Of a DNA stretch of 64,000 nucleotides, positions 23,701 through 44,963 are shown one piece after another. The position numbers and the translations under genes are program-made. A model generated the notes under the pieces. It was not told the DNA's origin and made no database searches. It worked only from the letters and a program-made list of their open reading frames with translations. Origin of the DNA: Ianthella basta (Eukaryota; Porifera; Demospongiae; Verongiida; Ianthellidae); contig OZ025879.1 of the NCBI GenBank assembly GCA_964019415.1, forward strand, positions 3,972,137-4,036,136, given 5' to 3'. How positions within the stretch are numbered: the stretch's first letter is position 1; the number at the start of each line of letters is the position of its first letter.

Positions 23701-26700
23701 TACATGTACAGCAGTGAAACACGAGACAAGCTAGGTCCATGCCAAATAGTGAAGTTTTGCGTGCATTGTTAAACATAGGATGAGACCCTACCCTCAACAC
23801 AGGCTACCTCCATGGTAGCAGAGGGTGAGTGGGCAGGGTTGCGGACTGAAGACCTTGACCCTCGGAGCCACATGACCGCTGAACGGAGCAGGGAGAGAGA
23901 GTGGAGCTGGTTTGCTCTCCAAACAGTCGTCGTACAAGAAGCGCTGACTGCATGTCCTATGGTGCTCCTCGATGGCAAAGTAAAAGCATAGCTTGAGAGA
24001 TATGTGTTGCAGATCCTTTCCCTTGTGATCCAGGTAAAAGAGAAAGAAACTCAGCTTCTTTCAGTGATCTTTGCTGTTAATCTGCATACTATCCAATCAT
24101 TGTTCAAACAGTACCTAAACACTGGCTGACCATGACAAAACGCCTACCAACTTGAAGGCCATCATTCACTCTACAATACTACACCAACAGAATGGAGGGC
24201 TTCTGCTTCCTGTATCTGCTACACACGAGTGGAAGTAGCCATTTTACCTATCCTTGCTGTACATAACTGGAGTTCGCCAAACTCCGGAAGTAATCAAAAT
24301 TTATTTGGCAAAAGGTCTAATCAGTCAATGAATCAGTTCGAATAGCCGTGTTCATCCACTGCATGGCTCACTGTTCTGTTCTTTGTTTCAAGGGAACATT
24401 CATAGGTTTATGAAACACTTCTAAATGATTTGCTAAATCTACAATCTACTGGTATCATTGATTTAGAAAAAATTCTACAAAAATAGTAAGGATGTTAGGA
24501 TGGCACATAAATAAGTAAAGGCTGCTACACGGTTGAGCGATTAACCATGGTCCCTACATGCAAGAATGTTGCACCTTATAGTCGTACATCCTTGAATGTA
24601 GGTGGGACGATGGTAAATTGCTCCACCGTGAAACAGCCTTTACTTATTTCTGTACTTTTTGTGCCATCCCTACATCCTTACTTTTTTTGTAGGAATTTTT
24701 ATTAATTCTAGTTTTCTGTGTTTTTATGGTGTGCACATTGCACATGCTAAGTTGCAACCACAGGACATCCATGCAGGTATAAGACCTTATTTCTGTAATC
24801 CTGCAGCTCGTCAGCTAGCACCTTTCCTCACTAGCCCACCAGAATAAGCTGAGAAATGGCGATTGGAAGCTAACCGATTATTATAATACTATTATTACTA
24901 GTGAATGCAAAGCATTGTTGGGTGAGCCTGAGGAAGCGCCACGCTGTGACTGTTTCAGTGATGCATGCATGAAACAGTAAGCAGAATAATTCCCTTCTAT
25001 TCTCTTGTGCTGTCTCTTCTGTGCACTCTTGCTTCTACCAACTTCTTTTACTAACTGGGTCAGCTTGGCGACCTTTCTCTGTTGCCTGGTTCTGCTCCCA
25101 GCGAGGAGTCTAGCTCGCTCCCTGGGGCCTGCTGCAGAGCTTGGCAACTCTTGCTGCGTTGCTTCAATGTGTGGTTTGTCTCGCACTCTCTGGTGCTGTT
25201 TCATTGGGGTGGGGGTGGGTGTTGCTGATGTCCCTGCTTCTACTCACTGCAAACCTGAGCGGGAGTGGTGTCCTTGAGCCTGTTTGGGAGGATCTAGATC
25301 AAGAGGCCTTTGCACCCAGCAGCAGATGCCAAAAAGGCAGACAGGACAAGCTGGGTGGACCTACAGATCCCCAAACCTCCTTCACCATCTGAAAGTGTGG
25401 CTTGGACCCAGGTTGAGGGAGCATCCAGATTGACGTTCAGGATGTCGGCAAGGATCAGATGCAGCTCCTGGTCAAATTTAGCCAGCACTGGTGTAATGAA
25501 ACATGGGGCAATTCTGAGGATATACAGGATCTTTGGGATAGCAAATGATTGTCTGAGCAACAGTAGAGCATCCTGCTTGTGAAAATGGTGCAGCCTGCTG
25601 CCCATGGTCTTTAGGACATTTAACCGACTTGTGATTGCTGAATTGATGGAAGTAAGCCGACCAGTGGGGGAACCAAGAAGGAATGCTTCCTCTGGGTTCA
25701 CTTTACACAAGTCAGGGGCCACTTCTAACAGCAGGCTGCCATCCGGATCCTCACAAATTAGTTCTGTCTTTGCATGGTTGAGATGCAGACCTAAGTGGGC
25801 TGCCTGGCATTCAATGAACTGAAAATCCCGTAACACCTCAGCCTCGGCCCCGCCAACTGTACTGTCATTGAGGTAGAACACCCTGAATTCTGATTTCAGG
25901 TGTGTGATAAGGGGTGGATTGTCAGGCAAAAGAGGAGGGGGCCAAGGAAATCGCCCTGTTAGACCCCTCAGCCGATTGTAGGGTGGTCTTGTGGAGGAAC
26001 AGGGTAGAAGGCGAGGAGAGACAAGAAATGACATAGGGGAAAAGCTCCAGTCTGCTCTCCCTCACTGCCTCCAACATCTTGTCCCTTCTGATGATATTGA
26101 ACGCATTCTTGAAATCAAGCTTGACTAGGATGTGATCTGGTGGGAGGTGATGAAGGTAGGTCCTGGCAGCATGGGCTGCTGCCTCTGCTCCCATAGACAT
26201 TCCAAATCCCAGTTGAAGAGATGCCAGCAGCAACCCCATCTGTTCCAGGACAGCCGTGCTTGCCACTTTTGACACCAAACATCGAAGAGTATAACCAACC
26301 CCAATGGGGCTCACTCCTCCATTCTTCTTGTTAAGTGCTATTAGGGTTGCTTCAAAAAAGAGGGGCCGCATCTGTGTAGGTGTGTCCCCAGATAGCACAA
26401 AGTTGGTGAAATACGTCAGTGCTGTTAGCAGCTTCTTGCCCTCAAACCCTGCAGAGGTACTAATCAGGTCCTTAAGGTGCTGTGGCAGGAGACCATCAGG
26501 TCCTCCCGCAGAGCCCCTAGGAAAGGACTTCTACCAGTCTTCTACCAGTGGGACTCCTAATTCTGCACAGGTGGCTATGGTGGTGGCCCAAGATCGGCTG
26601 CATTCTGATGTGCGAGGTGCCTCAATGGGGAGAATGTCATTCATGTAGTGGATGACTGCTCAAATGCCTGACTTGCATAGGACCCATTCCAGTGCCTTCC

Positions 26701-28002
26701 TGAGCGCGCTAAAAATGGCAGGGGCCAAAGCCAGTCCAAATGGAAGCTGACAACCTATATAGATGGAATCCTGCCACTAGATGCCCAAGACAATGCAGTT
26801 TTTTGGGTGTATGGGATTAATCTACAAGCTTCGCTGACATCCATCTTGGCAAGTAGCGTATTGGGGCCGAAGCAGTACATCATGTGCTCCAACAGTTGAA
26901 GCCCAACTTGATGTTGGGATCTGGGAGGCCTTGCAGCCTTGGGGGAGGATCTCCTGGACCAGTCTAGTGGTGTCAACTGGACCACACTCCTGATGCCAAT
27001 CCCTCCGGCTCTCACTGGAGTGGCCCATGCAATGTCATCCATGCAGACATTGCTGATGTCACAGACAATTTTGTGGAGTGAGTCATTATGCCTTAAGCTG
27101 GAGCAAGGAAAAGCTATGGAAAGAATAAAAAGATGTACATGACCTTGGTGATGGCAAAAGAATGCTGTAGGAGGAGCATGTTGGGACTGAAGGCTCGAGT
27201 TTTGGCCTGTCCAGCCTCAACATCCCAACCTTCCTTTGGATGTTGCCATTGACCCACTTACCCAATGGAGCACCTAAAGTCTTGCCTCATCCAACCTCAA
27301 GCCAGGGAACCTTCCTTGTCACATTCCTGGTACCTGGTCATCACGCTCCAACTCTGACTTGTGGCAGTTGAGCAGGTTGTGACTCAAAACATAAAAGTAA
27401 GTAAGTACCTATCTCTGCATAAATGTTAATGAATTGTTGAAGGTTTACCGCTGTGCTGGAAGGCCTTTTCAGAGGGTTCCACTTCTAGTCAGCAGCACTA
27501 GGCAAGCAGCGTCCAGACATCACCAAGCAACCGCTTCACCTCTTGATTGGTCAGCAACAGCTATCTGCTTTGATGCTAAAATGTTGCTATGCCCAGAATA
27601 TAGAGGATGGGGATAGTGGCAGAGGTAGAAACTATAACAAGTAGACAATGCTAGACTAACCCCATGCCTAATCACTGCCATGATGTAAGGCAGTAGATAT
27701 CATGAAAGCATGTGAGCGCTATCTGGCTCTTTTTACATTGTTTTTTCCTGTTACACAGATTTTTGCCTCATGTTACACCACTTGATAATCAGATGGTGCT
27801 CACACACCTTCGTAGTGATGTATACTGCCCTTACATCATTCCAGCAACTAAGCATGGTACTAGTGTAGTTAATATTCACTTGTTACAGTTCCATGTTTAC
27901 TTGTGAAATGGATTGGTCTATGACGTACAATACTGTTTATCACACATGCTCAGGCTTACCAGAGTGCTGTGCATTCATCTAGTAATGTGAAGCTGCTGAT
28001 AG

Positions 28003-28042
<40 letters not shown>

Positions 28043-29291
28043 TGGTGATGATGTTGATTTGTCTTTCTGCTTCAGTCTTGTAGCTGATGTTATTGTATTC
28101 AACTCCTACTTCAATATGGAATCCTTTTTGACAGCCATTCCAACATTTTTGAATCTGATGCCAGACTACCGCCCAAAGAATATCGTTGACCTCATTAAAC
28201 CAAAGTGTCAAGTTTTGTACTTCCCTCTAAACCTTGACCGTAGTTTTCCAGAAGATGCACATATTAACCCATTAAGCAAATTGGGTCGGGAACAATCATC
28301 TCAAGTTGCTGAAGCAGAAGGTGGTAAAATGAAGCAGGGTACTTTGGGCACTGAACGAGTGCTCCACATTCTCTGGCCCCATCGATGGTAAGATACATCA
28401 AACTAAAGTGTACTGTAGAGTTGTGCAATATTGTTTGTGCTGTTGTTCAACTGTAGGGAACATGACAAAGGGCCATCGGAGTTTGCTGAAGTTGTACTGA
28501 AACTCAAAGACAAAGGTTTTCGTTTTAAGGTTTCCTTGTTGGGAAAGCAGAGTGATGATATTCCAGGTAATACTGAATTTGACATTTGTACTGTATGTGT
28601 CACACAGATGTACATTTGTCTGTACATACTATAGGTAGCTCAAGCATGTATTGCTTCTTACTTGTACAAATTTTGCCCCTTTGCAGAGGATTTTGTCCAC
28701 CTGCAACAACAACTCCAAGGCCATATAGTGGCCTGTGGATATGTTGACAAGCCCATGTACTGGGAAATTCTACATGATGCAGATGTTGTTGTGTCAACAG
28801 CCAAACATGAGTTCTTTGGATTATCAATGTGATTAGGCTGATTGTGACTGATGAAAATGCTCTATCTAATCGTTGAATGTATCCTGTTACCTACAGAATG
28901 GAAGCAGTATTTGCTGGCTGTTATCCACTGTGTCCTAACAGACTGGTTTATCCAGAGCTGTACCCTAGTACGTTTTTCTCTCTGAAATGTATTGACAACT
29001 GCTTGACAGTGCTGCCGCTATGCTTGCTTGCAGAGCAGTGCTTATACAATACAACACAGCAGCTATTGAAGCGCCTTGAAAGTTTCTGTTGTAAGCCAGA
29101 AACTGCACGACAGCTGTCCATCAGAGTAAGTGTGCAAGATGTATTGCAGTATAGACTAAGCATGTACATCCATTGCTGTCCTTTGTGTTAGCCCATTCCT
29201 GTTTCTCTTGTATGCCTAGAAAGAGGTGCATATAGAGAAATTCTTGTGGACCAATTTGAAGGAGGATTTTCAGAGATTGTTACAACTGTGA
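14783..29291 (+). CDS. GTDC1: tRNA-queuosine alpha-mannosyltransferase (GTDC1/QTMAN)
   Basis: Eight exons join in phase into 384 aa: 14783-14970, 22921-23088, 28076-28387, 28457-28566, 28687-28828, 28897-28967, 29034-29125, 29220-29291. The family moves mannose from GDP-mannose onto queuosine in tRNA-Asp. The N-terminus has EPFYGGSH (residues 10-17) and TLPAKKWPWR; exon 2 has VLYFHENQLVYPV and FQFGYNQIL; exon 3 ADVIVFNSYFNMESF; then HILWPHRWEHDKGP, the GT-B donor-site region STAKHEFFG (297-304) and AGCYPLCPNRLVYPEL. Every junction restores family sequence (IPACKPSCK|TLFLSANMNL, ILS|CLVAD). Introns 1 (7.95 kb) and 2 (5.0 kb) are filled with mobile elements; the later ones are 66-120 bp. A second in-frame ATG lies two codons on (14789). 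Intact and probably functional. Confidence 0.95.
15540..16431 (-). pseudogene. LINE 3' part: endonuclease-RT linker and RT palm remnant
   Basis: Continues the LINE interrupted at 16432. From 16431 it reads SIPGIDHDTVHFSIFGMSP, the end of the endonuclease/linker region, then SLLMNAPWD..KVAVKSKNRSEWLSKENRK (pre-RT linker). Near 16080 the sequence jumps to NDLV-like text and RLFADDCVLSKAA, the FADD catalytic box of non-LTR RT, so RT blocks 1-4 are deleted. 15586-15903 gives the thumb region (YLDVIIDTKLKWTHHVKA, SLLRRSMFGCSRESKIRAYE). It carries stops at MQS and after VQK. Jockey/CR1-like; not active. Confidence 0.8.
16558..16888. mobile_element. MITE cluster in the Gypsy LTR
   Basis: Contains one truncated copy (16558 to about 16668), one complete copy (about 16673-16827) and a partial end (about 16828-16879) of an element with ends like ggattta..atcttgcaacag and internal gttacctaggataggactgtg. 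The layout suggests insertion of one copy into another, or unequal exchange. Confidence 0.7.
16954..17119. mobile_element. MITE copy in the Gypsy LTR
   Basis: About 165 bp, with ends aatttaggcaaacttgcaac and its near-inverse gttgcaagattgcttaaatc. Same family as 16558-16888 and 30160-30315. The LTR sequence resumes directly after it. Confidence 0.75.
17388..18600 (-). pseudogene. Gypsy integrase
   Basis: Read from 18600 downward: an HHCC-type zinc-binding stretch (GHFSGN..KTLAQHWW..KNCPECA), then VGVDIMELP (first catalytic Asp), ALLSDRSTN (second Asp) and GIVERYKR (catalytic Glu), then the C-terminal domain ending PLELPAGYYWYGPRSK. Open segments are 17694-18191 and 17388-17609, broken by stops near 18200 and 18350. 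No chromodomain. Confidence 0.85.
18663..19434 (-). pseudogene. Gypsy RNase H region
   Basis: 19144-19434 reads NVKGVRQFLGMASHYRRFTK and AEPLRALTRKD (connection region). 18663-19139 reads PVAYASWALSLPEKNYGISE, LAVVWAISRYHVYLY and TVYTDHSAVK (RNase H). A frame change near 19140 separates them. Confidence 0.87.
19562..20110 (-). pseudogene. Gypsy reverse transcriptase
   Basis: Reads SPWSSPVVLVRKKDG, then FTTLDLASGYWQIRM, MPFGLCNAPSMLQHLM and the catalytic box SVCLDDVLVFSR (YLDD written as CLDD). In-frame stops upstream (CIGN*ALN) and a frame break after FSRT show decay. Confidence 0.88.
20147..21037 (-). pseudogene. Gypsy N-terminal (gag/protease position) region
   Basis: 20636-21037 is an acidic 133-aa frame with a SAP-like helix pair (LDAGHLQQLAVCLELP, MEKIRQMVDVKL). 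20391-20630 is a coiled coil built from repeats of AQRTSxxLEEQLA. 20147-20380 (VMIVNTTGFAQQLEPGLEFG) occupies the protease position. No zinc knuckle and no clear DTG motif were seen. Confidence 0.6.
21067..21365 (-). repeat. Gypsy 5' LTR
   Basis: About 299 bp from tgtaatgaagtgctac to ggtcaca. It matches the 3' LTR blocks and carries none of the MITE insertions found there. Confidence 0.85.
21366..22310 (-). pseudogene. LINE 5' part: 2A-like motif, PHD-type finger, AP endonuclease
   Basis: From 22310: LLPVDYLCLCGDVEMYPGP, then a Cys-rich finger (FPCGACGKSVRDNQKGIQCD, RCDTWYL, WFCQSC), then the endonuclease (LNNAKSIMNKL, NIDILAITETHLSGDI, ILDLVFTNSNSLPSD). The GDVExYPGP string resembles the 2A ribosome-skipping motif DVExNPGP found in some sponge and sea-urchin LINEs, with Asn changed to Tyr. 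A stop lies a few codons upstream and the frame breaks again after GLN*. The ORF continues at 16431 beyond the Gypsy insertion. Confidence 0.8.
23320..24321. mobile_element. TIR element, 1.0 kb, non-autonomous
   Basis: attagacctttgccaaataa at the left is matched by the inverse ttatttggcaaaaggtctaa at the right (one-base indel), with weaker pairing further in. Internal frames are short (for example 23383-23568) and show no transposase motif. A T run lies at 23650-23663. Confidence 0.6.
24471..24700. mobile_element. Foldback MITE
   Basis: The left arm (aattctacaaaaatagtaag, then gatggcac..aaataagtaaaggctg) is the imperfect inverse of the right arm (cagcctttacttattt, then gtgccatccctacatcctta and tgtaggaatt). 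Arms are about 100 bp with a short spacer. No coding content. Confidence 0.7.
24880..26560 (-). pseudogene. Non-LTR-type reverse transcriptase relic
   Basis: From 26560: GPDGLLPQHLKDLI, RPLFFEATLIALNKKNGGV, PIGVGYTLRCLVSKVAS, LVKLDFKNAFNIIRRDKMLE, then after a frame break FRVFYLNDSTVGG (catalytic box), LGLHLNHAKTELICEDPDG and a C-terminal GPRERARLLAG stretch. Open segments 25922-26398, 25294-26034 and 24881-25204 lie in different frames. The box has Asn for the first catalytic Asp. A recurrent metazoan RT family whose formal class I cannot assign. Confidence 0.75.
26570..27140 (-). pseudogene. DIRS-like reverse transcriptase fragment
   Basis: Reads LLEHMMYCFGPNTLLAKMDV, SEACRLIP, then LPFGLALAPAIFSALRKALE and HYMNDILP. 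LAKMDVSEAxRLIP and LPFGL..AP are DIRS-type RT blocks. HYMNDIL stands at the HYLDDFL catalytic box, again with Asn for Asp. Stops and frame changes are present, and the downstream end abuts the other RT relic. Confidence 0.6.
28003..28040. repeat. (GAT)n microsatellite
   Basis: About 12 GAT units lie 36 bases upstream of the GTDC1 exon 3 acceptor, between it and the presumed branch region. Confidence 0.9.
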
Positions 29292-30762
29292 ATTATGCTA
29301 TGTGTAGCGACTTCATATGTAGTTTTGTGTATACAGCTGTACACATGCATACACTTACATATGTAGGGCATCTGTCCCATGAAGCACCATATTCTGTTCA
29401 GTCACTAGTCACTCTGTATTATAGCTCTAGGGGAATATATGTATGGCTCGACAGGGCCTGGGCAAATTCCATGGAGCAATTCAAAGGTCCCTACTGGTCT
29501 GGATTTCCTCACACTATTTGACTATTAGTAGATCAGTTGTGTTCATGCAGCAGCACCATGGCCAAAGTGGTGTGGCCAACCAATTTAATTTAAAGCAGAA
29601 TTCTGCATCTCGACTATCCAATCCACCATGCACCTGTAATTTTTCTTGAGACTACTGGCCACACTGCAGAGCTCTTCAGCTACATGCATGGATGGAGAGA
29701 TCAAAGACATACCTGGTACCTGCCCACAGCTAGTAACAAATAGACTGTATGTGCTGTTGTTAACTGTATGATTGTACATACGCTGTATATTGTTGGGTGT
29801 GTCTTGCCAAGTTCATGAGCTACCTGAATCCCGGTCATATTGAGAATGTATTATGTATGCACAAAGCTAACCCTTGATGTCTGTCTATGCATCCTTGGAG
29901 TATATCTTGATGACAGTGCCACCAGGCACACATATTGTCACTTTCCTTGTGAGTGTATTTTTAAGGACACAAGACTACACATGCAATTTGCATATACCCA
30001 TAATCTGATCAGAGGAAGTGGATTACACCTAGTTACACGTATCGCGTACTCCATGGACATTGCAACATGATCCACATTGAGAACACATTTTCACCTTGGA
30101 ATCTGAAGTTTGTTACTCAGGAGCCCATGTTGCATCAGTCAAATCATTACTCTGTACAACGGATTTACGTAATCTTGCAACAGGTTCCAAATCCTTTGAC
30201 AGTCGTTACCTAGGATACGGACTGTGTGACATCATAGTTGTGTACAATTTGGCTCGTAACCTAGGTAATGACTACCCACAGTTTGGGAACCTGTTGCAAG
30301 ATTGCGTAAATCCGCTGTACCAACAGTAGCTATACTAAACACATATCACATTACCATGGCAACTGGGATGGGATGTTATATATTTCACACTGGAGCTTGA
30401 GTGATATGTATTAGCTATACCACACTCAAATGTGATGCTAAGGGATATCCAACTTTAGCCTGGGGTGGATATCACTTATGCATCACGTCTTGAGTCATGG
30501 TAGTATAACTAATACATCTTGCCATGTAGCCCAGCATGACATGGTACTCCATTCTACTGTATAAATATACCAAAACAGTCATGTTACTTGTAAAGGACTA
30601 GAGCACAAAAGGACCATTAAATAACTTCACGGGTAGTACGTAAGTATAACATATCAGAAATGGCAGCTTTTCAATAGCAACAAAAGCTGTTATGAATAGT
30701 TAGACATCAGAATGAGAGAAAATACGAGCGATGCACCAATACTTTGCCAGTTCAAGAGGTCT
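29292..30762. other. Intergenic region GTDC1-PKN (convergent 3' ends)
   Basis: 1.47 kb between stop codons. It holds one MITE (30160-30315) and presumably both 3' UTRs. Nothing else recognisable; 30360-30500 is AT-rich and contains inverted pieces (tgatatgtattagctata / tatagctaatac-like). Confidence 0.6.
30160..30315. mobile_element. MITE copy (same family as in the Gypsy LTR)
   Basis: Ends ggatttacgtaatcttgcaa and ttgcaagattgcgtaaatcc are a near-perfect inverted pair, with gttacctaggatacggactg inside. About 156 bp. The most symmetrical copy in the window. Confidence 0.8.
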
Positions 30763-42675
<11,913 letters not shown>

Positions 42676-42741
42676 GCTTTGCTATTAGATGGAAAAGGAG
42701 AGACAACCCACACTTAGTCTGACTTCTGCCCTACCTCCCTC

Positions 42742-42744
<3 letters not shown>

Positions 42745-42785
<41 letters not shown>

Positions 42786-42838
42786 GCGCGTGCACACACA
42801 CACGCGTGCACACACACGCACGTGTGCGCGCGTGCACA
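42745..42838. repeat. (CA)n/(CG)n alternating tract
   Basis: 94 bp of almost pure alternating purine-pyrimidine, (ca)18 then cgcgcgcgtgcacac..cgtgtgcgcgcgtgcac. It starts 70 bp upstream of the PKN start codon, inside the presumed 5'-UTR intron. Such tracts can adopt Z-DNA. Confidence 0.9.
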
Positions 42839-43777
42839 GAATTTATTGTGGCTAGTGTGAATTTGTACCCATTCACTTACAACAGCACTAGCAATTGAGG
42901 GTGTACATGCATTCACAAGTAGGAATCTCCCTTGAAACACTTTAACGCAGCTAATACAAGATTAGTAGAAGCTAGTGACATGCAATCACTACCCTTTGGC
43001 AGCACAAGACAGACATGATTCAGACTACAATGTGATATACAGATACAAAAGATTAGAGGCATGATGTGAAGAGGTGAGGCCACACAACATGCCAGTAATT
43101 CAATGCATGTAATGCGCGTGGAATGGGAAATGATGAATAGGGTCACACAGAGGAAGTCAGTACAATACTAGCATACAGCAGGAATACAGGATGTTGTAAA
43201 ACAGCACTGCATGAAAGTGAGTGGCAGTGACAGAGTGACACAGACATGTCAGTCACAAGGACACATTCATACAGTGTCTGACTGACGTGGGGTATAAAAA
43301 AGTACAGTGTACAGAAGTAGGCAGCATAACATATCCCATGTGACACAGCTACTGGTGGAAAATACTACAGCACACAGTTTACCATTGCCACTCGGTGTAC
43401 TGGCTGATGCTATGCACAGACATACACTACAGGAGTGCATTCTCTAGTGTAACTCTTACGACGAACTCTAACAAAGATAAGTACCAGTGATCAGTTGTCC
43501 TCCGTCCCTCGGCCTGTCTCTCAATACTGATAGCATATTGTAGTGGGAATGTGGTTCCTAAATACACTGAGGGCCTGCGCTGTCGTTAGCTACACAAATA
43601 AGCGTTTACTTAAATCAGCCGCGCAAACATTACAAGATACTGACATTTTGATACAGTGCTCTGTCGTGAAGAACTGTGGTACAAATACGCTCGTAAGTTC
43701 TACAGTGCGACACTGGGACAGCCAGCCTAGACTAAGGACTCCGTTGTAAGCACTGACATTACATACGTAGTACGTAC

Positions 43778-43940
43778 CTCCACTTTCGACCCGAAAGGAG
43801 CCACTTGAAGAGACATCCAGTATCGGCAACGACCCACAGAAACCTTGTTCAAACTGTGTTACACTGACAGAACGACACAACGCTGGGATTATGGACGGCA
43901 GACAGCTTTCTGTTGTGGAATGTCCAGTGCCGGCCAAACA
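43778..43940 (-). other. Putative PKN 5'-UTR exon
   Basis: A strong donor (gtggag|gtacgt, exon end 43778) is paired with an acceptor (ccatctaatag, exon start 42681) six bases before the PKN ATG. The upstream end is a guess. A frame here (MAGTGHSTTESC..) does not stay in phase with PKN after splicing, so I treat it as leader, not coding. Confidence 0.35.
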
Positions 43941-44224
43941 GGGGAAATGACGACGGCATTGACGGAAGTCACGTGACTGGCCACAGGAAGAGGAAAACCC
44001 TGCATGTGTTGTACATTTTTTGCTGGAAGACCGATGACAGATCAGTTGAATCGAGTGGAAAGTGGCCTCCCTTCCTCCATCGCTTCTGGAGCAGATGGTG
44101 TATTTCGAAAGTTAATTGTACGTGAATACACTGTATTTCAGTTCTTGTAGACCTATTCTCCCACTCACTTTCGCATAACATAGAGTCGGCGTCACGATTG
44201 GACACACCCTATAGATGCCATGTA

Positions 44225-44320
44225 GTTAAGGGGGGGGGGGGGGGGGGGGCATTCACCCCTTGCTATAAACTTGCCACCTCCCCCCGAAAATGTTCTAAAT
44301 CCAGTACTTGTGCACCATGT
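44225..44320. repeat. Poly-G-bearing dispersed repeat, copy 3
   Basis: A 21-base G run (44229-44249) followed by cattcaccccttgctataa, acttgccacctcccccc and gaaaatg. Same family as 6425 and 14330. Confidence 0.55.
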
Positions 44321-44774
44321 CATCTAGTAGCTTTGACAGTGTGGCAGTGTTGCACTATTGATTATCTAATGATGTATATGGTTGCTGTCAAAAGTGCCTA
44401 TCAACCAGGGGGGGTCGGTCAAGGTCACGTGTGTCCGCAAAATGGCCGACGCGGCTGCTCTTTACTGTGTATTTTACCTATACTAGCAAAGAGCAGACAT
44501 ATTTCGAGAAACACGTAGCATCACTTGTTTCTTTGCTTCTGAGCACACAGTTGGACAAGGGCTATCAGAAAATGGACCCTTCCCCGCCCTTCCCCAGTAT
44601 CTAGATAGGTTTTGCGAGCATTTTCCAACACCGGTGTACGAGTGTTCGCTGCTGCTGGCTACGAGGCAGATGAAGCCTAATCTGGAGTACTGAGCAAGTG
44701 CTCCTGTGGAAGTGACTCCTTAGAAGCTGGTAGCGAGTCCTCATTGATCACTTCAGGACTGCAAGACTGATAGG

Positions 44775-44963
44775 TTGACTGCTTCTGCAATGGGAGTGCA
44801 ATCGGCAGCCACGTCCTTTCAATCGTCTTGGTTTTGTACACGATTTGTCACATTCGATAGCAGGGATGCTAGAAATGGCTTAAGCGTGCTGGCAATCCTC
44901 AGGAAACGCTGCGATAACTTGCAAAACTATATCGTGAAAGCGGTCAGACAATCCCAATCTACC
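44775..44963 (+). other. Candidate upstream coding exon of MAN1B1
   Basis: A 63-codon frame (MTASAMGVQSAATSFQSS.. ending VRQSQST) has a phase-0 donor (acc|gtatga) that would join to an acceptor (gttcatgtag, exon start 45624). There the frame reads RYSPLKLFA into the MAN1B1 ATG. It would supply the cytoplasmic tail expected of a type II membrane enzyme. No family similarity supports it. Confidence 0.25.

Larger units (their letters stand above)
23089..28075 (+). other. GTDC1 intron 2
   Basis: Starts tg|gttagt and ends tttctgcttcag. Contains a TIR element (23320-24321), a foldback element (24471-24700), an RT relic (24880-26560), a DIRS-like RT relic (26570-27140) and a (GAT)n tract close to the acceptor. 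27150-27960 shows nothing recognisable. Confidence 0.9.

Noticed and set aside
43590-43937. Minus-strand frame MAGTGHSTTES.. as the PKN N-terminus
   Set aside because: Splicing at its strong donor to the acceptor before the PKN ATG puts it out of phase; PKN homology begins at the ATG at 42675.
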